Source: Oscillospiraceae bacterium (GTDB taxonomy: Bacteria; Bacillota; Clostridia; Oscillospirales; Acutalibacteraceae). Taken from it: a stretch of 8,872 bases of DNA. The notes below the pieces were generated by a model, which had not been told where the DNA came from, did no database searches, and saw nothing but the letters and a program-made list of their open reading frames with translations. A program made the translations under genes and the position numbers. Positions 5,551 to 8,872 of this stretch are shown piece after piece; positions within the stretch are counted from its first letter, which is position 1; every line of letters starts with the position of its first letter. Location of the stretch: the NCBI GenBank assembly GCA_902761265.1, contig CACWJV010000075.1, forward strand, positions 1 through 8,872, written 5' to 3'.

Positions 5551-7083
5551 TTATTTCGCTGTTGCGTGTCTCTGGTTCGACGGTTCGGAAATGATCCGTC
5601 CGTCGTCGGTTTCCACAAAGGAGCACACGGTAAAGAACCGGCGCGCGTCCTCGTCCTGTTCGCGCAGCGTGATGAACGGCCACCAGTTGCTGCAAACAGC
5701 AAGCTCGGTCATTTCGCCGGCCGGGTCGTCGGACACATAGACGATATAGCCGTCCACACCCTTGACGCGCTCCCATTTCAGAGAGATGCGGCCGTTCGAT
5801 TTGCCGGTTGCCTCCGTCAGCGTCGTCGGCTCCGGCCGCGTTGTAACGGTCAGCTCCCGGGGCGCGGAAAAAACGGTTTCGTCGCCGTCCTTGACATAGG
5901 ACGCGATTTTAAAATCGTAGCTCTTATTCGGCTCCAACCCGACGACGTTGCTCGTGCGCGTATCCGCGGAAAGGGTTTTGATCTTGACCCATTCGTCTTC
6001 GACCTTTTGCCAGATGCGGTAGCCTTCGGCAACGCTCACCGCCGTCCATTCCAGCTTGACGCGGGTTGCGGCGGTCTCGTCGGCACTGAACGACTGCACC
6101 TTGCGCTTGGCATAGCCGCTGCGGGTGAGCTGTTCGAGCGACACGGTATTCTTTTCGCCGCACTGGTCGCATTTATATACGCGCTTGCCGTCCTTCTCAA
6201 ACGTGGGCAGCACTTCCTTGCGCAGCGAGAATTCATGGGTCAGACAGTCGACCGCAAACTTGATGGTGTTTTCGCATTTACCGATTTGTCCGTGTACATT
6301 GTCAACGCCGACAACACGCACGGCGTAGCGGCCGGGCGCAAGATCGTTCAAATCGAAGTCGATGCCGCGGGTCGACGCGGAAACGGTACACGTTTTGGCG
6401 TTGTCCCAATCGAATGCGTTTTTCACTTTTTCGGCAAGCAGCACGCGATAGCCGGAAACCGAACCGTCGGCCGCCGACCATTTGACGGTAGCCACGTCGT
6501 CGAGATCGAGCGTTTTGCCGTTGGCCGCGCTTTTGAGCGTTACGGCGCCGATCGGACGGAAGGAGAACACCGGCCAGTATTTCGAGGCGGCTGCGTTGCC
6601 GCGGGCGGCCGCTTTGTTTGCACGGTCGCGCGGGATCTCAAAATAGTAGCACCAATAGTAGGCGGCGTTGTAGGCGCCTTCTTTGCTGTTGGGTACGGAT
6701 TTGAGATATTTGTAGATGTGCTTGAACGAGTCCTTTTGCAATTCATATTTCAAATATTCAAGTTGTCCCTCAATACTCAGGTAATCGTATCCTCTGTTAT
6801 TGCAAAAGTTTCTCAGATTCGTGAATCGTCCGCCGTTCCATTGGCACAGACCGCCCGAGGGAAGTCCGTTGGCGTCGCGGATGACCAGATTCGGTTTGAA
6901 TTCGGATTCATGTTCGATGTTTGCCATGATACCGCAGCTGGCTGCGGAGTTGAAACCGAGCGATTGCGTCAGGTAATTGAAAACCTGCGACTGATTGGAA
7001 GCGAAGGCGCAAAGCGCGGTGCCCGGAATCAAAACGGCAAGCAGGATCAACACGGAAATAAACAACTTCATTGTCTTTCTCAT
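5551..7083 (-). CDS. Secreted phage-tail-type lysozyme with fibronectin-III-like modules
   Basis: The product is 510 aa. Residues 1-29 are a Sec signal peptide ending CAFA-SNQ. Residues about 31-170 match the phage tail lysozyme family: NYLTQSLGFNSAASCGIMANIEHESEF, then GGLCQWNGGRF, then a WCYYFEIP motif. Glu57 in NIEHE is the likely catalytic acid, so the expected activity is cleavage of peptidoglycan glycan strands outside the membrane. Three fibronectin-III-like segments follow (about 180-278, 326-416 and 418-508). Between the first and second is a CLTH...CDQCG element (Cys280, His283, Cys305, Cys308) resembling the zinc-ribbon-like repeats of clostridial surface proteins. The start is ATG with AGGTGA about 7 nt upstream. 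Open frame continues far upstream, but its translation does not look like protein and it begins before the promoter. No anchor is seen. Likely role: wall remodelling or attack on other cells; host use of a phage-derived fold is inference. Confidence 0.9.
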   Translation of the reverse strand: MRKTMKLFISVLILLAVLIPGTALCAFASNQSQVFNYLTQSLGFNSAASCGIMANIEHESEFKPNLVIRDANGLPSGGLCQWNGGRFTNLRNFCNNRGYDYLSIEGQLEYLKYELQKDSFKHIYKYLKSVPNSKEGAYNAAYYWCYYFEIPRDRANKAAARGNAAASKYWPVFSFRPIGAVTLKSAANGKTLDLDDVATVKWSAADGSVSGYRVLLAEKVKNAFDWDNAKTCTVSASTRGIDFDLNDLAPGRYAVRVVGVDNVHGQIGKCENTIKFAVDCLTHEFSLRKEVLPTFEKDGKRVYKCDQCGEKNTVSLEQLTRSGYAKRKVQSFSADETAATRVKLEWTAVSVAEGYRIWQKVEDEWVKIKTLSADTRTSNVVGLEPNKSYDFKIASYVKDGDETVFSAPRELTVTTRPEPTTLTEATGKSNGRISLKWERVKGVDGYIVYVSDDPAGEMTELAVCSNWWPFITLREQDEDARRFFTVCSFVETDDGRIISEPSNQRHATAK

Positions 7084-7209
7084 GCGAATCACCTCACTTC
7101 GTTTTATTACAGAGGATCGACGGAACCGGCGCACGCAGCAAAGAAAATGCACTGCGCACGGCACGTCCTGAAACGGGAAGTGACGCTGCTTACGTTTACA
7201 GCGCCGCCT

Positions 7210-7238
7210 ATTATAACAGACGATTTCGATTTTGTCAA
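7210..7238 (-). promoter_or_regulatory. Consensus sigma-A promoter of the lysozyme gene
   Basis: On the minus strand TTGACA (7233-7238), a 17-nt spacer and TATAAT (7210-7215) form a perfect consensus promoter. The predicted leader is about 120 nt and has a small CGCTG/CAGCG hairpin near its 5' end. A promoter this strong suggests high or constitutive transcription unless it is repressed. Confidence 0.92.
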
Positions 7239-7240
7239 GC

Positions 7241-7780
7241 GCCGAATGGCCGAGCGCCGCTTCCACGCGCCGAATTTGCCTGTTTTGCGTGCCTTTGCAG
7301 ATCGGTCCGGTATTTTCCGTTCCTCCGGTTTTGCCCGCGTTTGAACGCCCAAAACGGCGGGCAGATTCAGTCTTGGCTTTCGGGCTTTCGTTTAACCGTT
7401 TTTCCGCCGGAAACCGTTCGACCCGTTTCGCGGCCGGCGCGTTCCCCTGTTCGGTGGTTCCGGCGTAAAGATTGTGAAAAAACGCTGATTTTTGTCTCAC
7501 ATGATACAGTTTTGCGGAACTCCGGCCGACTTTCGTCCCCTCGTACGTACCGCCGTTTTTTCTGTACAACCATCGGTTTTCGTATACTATTATATATAGG
7601 CGTCGTTGGAAAACAAGAAACAAAGCGCCCCGGGCGCGTATACTATTATAATATAGGCCGCGAAAAAACCAATCAGCCGCCTTGCAGTCGCCCGTCGAAA
7701 AACCGGACGCGAAATCCGGCGAAACGAGGCGAAAAAAATTTTTTTAAAAGTTTCCGATTTTTGGAAAAATCTGTCCCGCA
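7241..7780. other. Gene-free region, ~540 bp, with AT-rich repeated sites
   Basis: Open frames cross this stretch on both strands, but their translations are arginine/serine-rich, lack ribosome sites, and resemble no protein family. Apart from the paired AT-rich sites at 7581-7657 and a perfect hairpin at 7756-7771, it holds short CG-rich dyads such as GCGCCC-C-GGGCGC near 7625-7637 and a CCGGA/TCCGG dyad near 7700. An unrecognised small RNA or the remains of a gene cannot be excluded. Confidence 0.5.
7581..7657. repeat. Pair of near-identical AT-rich 20-21-bp sites
   Basis: CGTATACTATTATATATAGG (7581-7600) and a copy with one extra A (7637-7657) lie about 56 bp apart in otherwise GC-rich DNA. 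Each contains TATAATAG on the minus strand, with weak -35-like TTGTTT/TTGGTT hexamers 16 nt upstream. They could be duplicated minus-strand promoters or a pair of operator sites. Confidence 0.55.
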
Positions 7781-7781
7781 C

Positions 7782-7810
7782 TTGACAAATCACGGCCGTT
7801 TTTGTATCAT
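7782..7810 (+). promoter_or_regulatory. Sigma-A promoter for the acetyltransferase gene
   Basis: TTGACA (7782-7787), a 17-nt spacer and TATCAT (7805-7810). The start codon lies 37 nt downstream. A perfect GATTTTT-GG-AAAAATC inverted repeat (7756-7771) ends 10 nt before the -35 box and could be a regulator site. Confidence 0.82.
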
Positions 7811-7847
7811 GAAACCGGCACAAAACGCAGGGAAAGAAGGCATCAAA

Positions 7848-8408
7848 ATGACACTCGAAACGCCGCGTCTGCGGCTGCGGGCGTGGGAAGACAGCGACGC
7901 CGAAGCGCTCTATCTTCTGGCACGCGATCCGCGCGTGGGGCCGATTGCCGGCTGGCCGCCGCACCGGGATCTTGCAGACAGCCGCCGCATTTTACACGAC
8001 ATTTTACAGACAGAAGAAAGCTACGCGATTGTGCTGAAGGAAACCGGCGCCGTGATCGGCTCGATCGGTCTGCGGCAAAACAGCGACCTCGCGTCGGGCG
8101 AGGGCGAACGCGAGCTCGGCTACTGGCTGGGCGTGCCGTTTTGGGGCAAAGGCTATATGCCCGAGGCGGCAAAGGAGGTGCTGCGCCACGCGTTTGAGGA
8201 TTTGAAGCTGCAAACGGTCTGGTGCGGTTATTACGAAGGCAACGCAAGGTCGCAGCGCGTGCAGGAGAAGCTGGGCTTCACGTTTCAACGAAAGACGGAG
8301 CGTTTGTATGTCGCGCAGATGGACGAGTACCGCACGGGGTATGTGAACCGGATGACGCGGGACGAATGGGTAGCGACTAGGGACCAGGGACCAGGGACTA
8401 GGGATTAG
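7848..8408 (+). CDS. GNAT-family N-acetyltransferase (RimJ/RimL-like)
   Basis: The product is 186 aa. The N-terminus (TPRLRLRAWEDSDAEALYLL, residues 5-24) is typical of the RimJ/RimL-type branch of GNAT enzymes, which transfer acetyl from acetyl-CoA to an amine on a protein N-terminus or small molecule. Motif A for CoA binding is ELGYWLGVPFWGKGYMPEA (89-107), with the G-K-G pyrophosphate loop at 100-102. Motif B is GNARSQRVQEKLGF (131-144), with the usual N-x-x-S spacing and a terminal LGF. The enzyme is cytosolic and its substrate cannot be told. A GAAGG-type ribosome site precedes the ATG. The final 11 residues (ATRDQGPGTRD) and the stop codon are encoded by heptad array E, so the original C-terminus was probably replaced. 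Nothing suggests loss of activity, since the fold is complete before the tail. Confidence 0.93.
   Translation: MTLETPRLRLRAWEDSDAEALYLLARDPRVGPIAGWPPHRDLADSRRILHDILQTEESYAIVLKETGAVIGSIGLRQNSDLASGEGERELGYWLGVPFWGKGYMPEAAKEVLRHAFEDLKLQTVWCGYYEGNARSQRVQEKLGFTFQRKTERLYVAQMDEYRTGYVNRMTRDEWVATRDQGPGTRD
8374..8408 (+). repeat. Heptad tandem repeat array E, 5 units, inside the acetyltransferase 3' end
   Basis: Units are cgactag, ggaccag, ggaccag, ggactag, ggattag in exact phase. The G-rich strand is plus, sense for the gene, with four GGG tracts spaced by 4 nt. The gene's TAG stop is the last three bases of the fifth unit. The terminator begins 7 nt later. Confidence 0.93.
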
Positions 8409-8415
8409 CAGAGCA

Positions 8416-8452
8416 AAACAGTCCGACACAGGTGTGCCGGACTGTTTGTTTT
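8416..8452 (+). terminator. Bidirectional terminator between convergent genes
   Basis: A 10-bp stem, AAACAGTCCG/CGGACTGTTT (8416-8425 with 8438-8447), is extended inward by CACA/TGTG after one mismatch, with a T-rich tract on the right and an A-rich tract on the left. It serves the acetyltransferase gene on plus and probably the membrane-protein gene on minus. Confidence 0.88.
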
Positions 8453-8463
8453 ATATTTCCGGT

Positions 8464-8781
8464 TCAGCCGAACCAGCCGCCGTTATATTGCTTTTGCGCC
8501 TTGTGCATGATGACAAGACCAGCGACGATGCCGACCATCATCAGCGTGATGCCGAGCGAATCCCGGCGAAACAGCACGGCCGCACCATCCAGCGCAACGC
8601 CGCCTGCAATGACGAGCAAGCTGATACCGATCTGTTTGCAATAGGCCGGTTTGTCGCGCTCCCGGACGTTGGCGTAATGGTAGCTGTGGACCAGGGAGAT
8701 CTTTTGTTTTTTCCAGATCACAAGACCGAGCACGACGCACAGCGCGGCAACGGCAAACAGGACGATCACGCCGAAAGCCAT
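8464..8781 (-). CDS. Small three-helix membrane protein (DUF3784-like)
   Basis: The product is 105 aa with three predicted membrane helices (about 2-23, 51-71 and 75-92). Between the first two is a polar loop, KKQKISLVHSYHYANVRERD, followed by KPAYCKQIG. This architecture and loop recall the small clostridial membrane proteins grouped as DUF3784, whose function is unknown; the match is from memory of the pattern and is tentative. Start choice: the ATG at 8781 has TGAGGA 8 nt upstream, whereas the in-frame ATG at 8802 has its only AGG one base away. It follows the partial gene at the right edge by about 40 nt on the same strand with no promoter seen between, so the two are probably co-transcribed. 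Confidence 0.8.
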   Translation of the reverse strand: MAFGVIVLFAVAALCVVLGLVIWKKQKISLVHSYHYANVRERDKPAYCKQIGISLLVIAGGVALDGAAVLFRRDSLGITLMMVGIVAGLVIMHKAQKQYNGGWFG

Positions 8782-8789
8782 GTGAAGTT

Positions 8790-8795
8790 TCCTCA
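8790..8795 (-). promoter_or_regulatory. Ribosome binding site deciding the start of the small membrane protein
   Basis: TGAGGA on the minus strand lies 8 nt before ATG at 8781. It sits inside the 7-codon extension that the upstream ATG (8802) would add, which argues for the shorter form. Confidence 0.65.
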
Positions 8796-8821
8796 CTTTC
8801 ATTCCTGATCATTCAGAAATC

Positions 8822-8872
8822 TTATGCTTCGTTTTCCGGATAAGAAACGATCTGCGCCGGATCAAACTGCTG
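8822..8872 (-). CDS. C-terminal fragment of a gene entering from the right edge
   Basis: The minus-strand frame reads QQFDPAQIVSYPENEA and stops with TAA at 8822-8824. Sixteen residues are too few for identification. The frame is chosen because its composition is protein-like and acidic, and because it lies just upstream of the small membrane-protein gene in the same direction. Another minus frame is also open here but is Arg/Lys/Ser-rich and less likely. Confidence 0.45.
   Translation of the reverse strand, partial: QQFDPAQIVSYPENEA

Noticed and set aside
7084..7623. N-terminal extension of the lysozyme frame up to 7623
   Set aside because: The extension would begin upstream of a perfect promoter (7210-7238), and its translation is Arg/Lys-rich without protein character. 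The ATG at 7083 has a good ribosome site followed by a signal peptide.
7071..7847. Upstream extension of the acetyltransferase frame
   Set aside because: The promoter at 7782-7810 and the conserved GNAT N-terminus at 7848 define the gene. The extension is merely open frame.
8684..8697. GTGGACCAGGGAGA inside the small membrane-protein gene as a further heptad copy
   Set aside because: Only one unit matches and it sits in coding sequence, so it is consistent with chance.

Overview
The window looks like chromosomal DNA from a GC-rich Gram-positive Clostridia-type bacterium (Oscillospiraceae/Ruminococcaceae-like, possibly an uncultured gut lineage). The grounds are a SecA of Bacillus/Clostridium type ending in the CxCx8CC zinc tail, strong GAGGTGA-type ribosome sites, sigma-A promoters with near-consensus boxes, lysine-rich secreted proteins with Sec signal peptides, and a phage-tail-lysozyme/fibronectin-III protein. 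No phage, plasmid, IS, tRNA, rRNA or CRISPR signal is visible. The taxonomic placement is inference.

Layout, left to right. (1) 1-1045, minus strand: the first codons of a secreted-protein gene cut by the window edge, preceded by a complete gene (315-947) whose signal peptide resembles it. The two genes share a promoter/operator block with 11-bp-spaced TTCACA direct repeats, as bound by OmpR/PhoP-family regulators. (2) 1130-3889, minus: secA, with a TTG start and its own promoter. (3) 3890-4188: divergent regulatory region with the secA promoter, a heptad repeat array and a sigma-A promoter, followed by a leader with a terminator-like hairpin. (4) 4189-5421, plus: secreted basic protein with at least one fibronectin-III-like segment. 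(5) 5437-5547: two convergent terminators with a heptad array between them. (6) 5551-7083, minus: secreted phage-tail-type lysozyme with fibronectin-III-like modules, driven by a perfect TTGACA-17-TATAAT promoter. (7) About 540 bp without a convincing gene, holding two near-identical AT-rich 20-21-bp sites. (8) 7848-8408, plus: GNAT acetyltransferase whose last codons are made of repeat. (9) 8464-8781, minus: small three-helix membrane protein, and the tail of a gene entering from the right edge.

The most distinctive feature is a family of 7-bp tandem repeats (GGGACYA/GGGMYTA type, telomere-like in appearance) at five intergenic loci in under 9 kb. Most lie within a few bases of a stop codon or directly against the U-tract of an intrinsic terminator. 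In most 3'-end copies the G-rich strand is the mRNA-sense strand, with four or more GGG tracts spaced by about 4 nt (G-quadruplex potential). At one locus two different heptads face each other, and at another the repeat is translated as the C-terminus of the acetyltransferase. They resemble in form the short tandemly repeated repetitive (STRR) heptamers known from cyanobacteria, but no link is claimed.

Functionally, four of the seven genes with an identifiable start encode exported proteins, and secA encodes the export motor itself. This is a loose envelope/secretion neighbourhood, not an operon: nearly every gene has its own promoter, terminator, or both.
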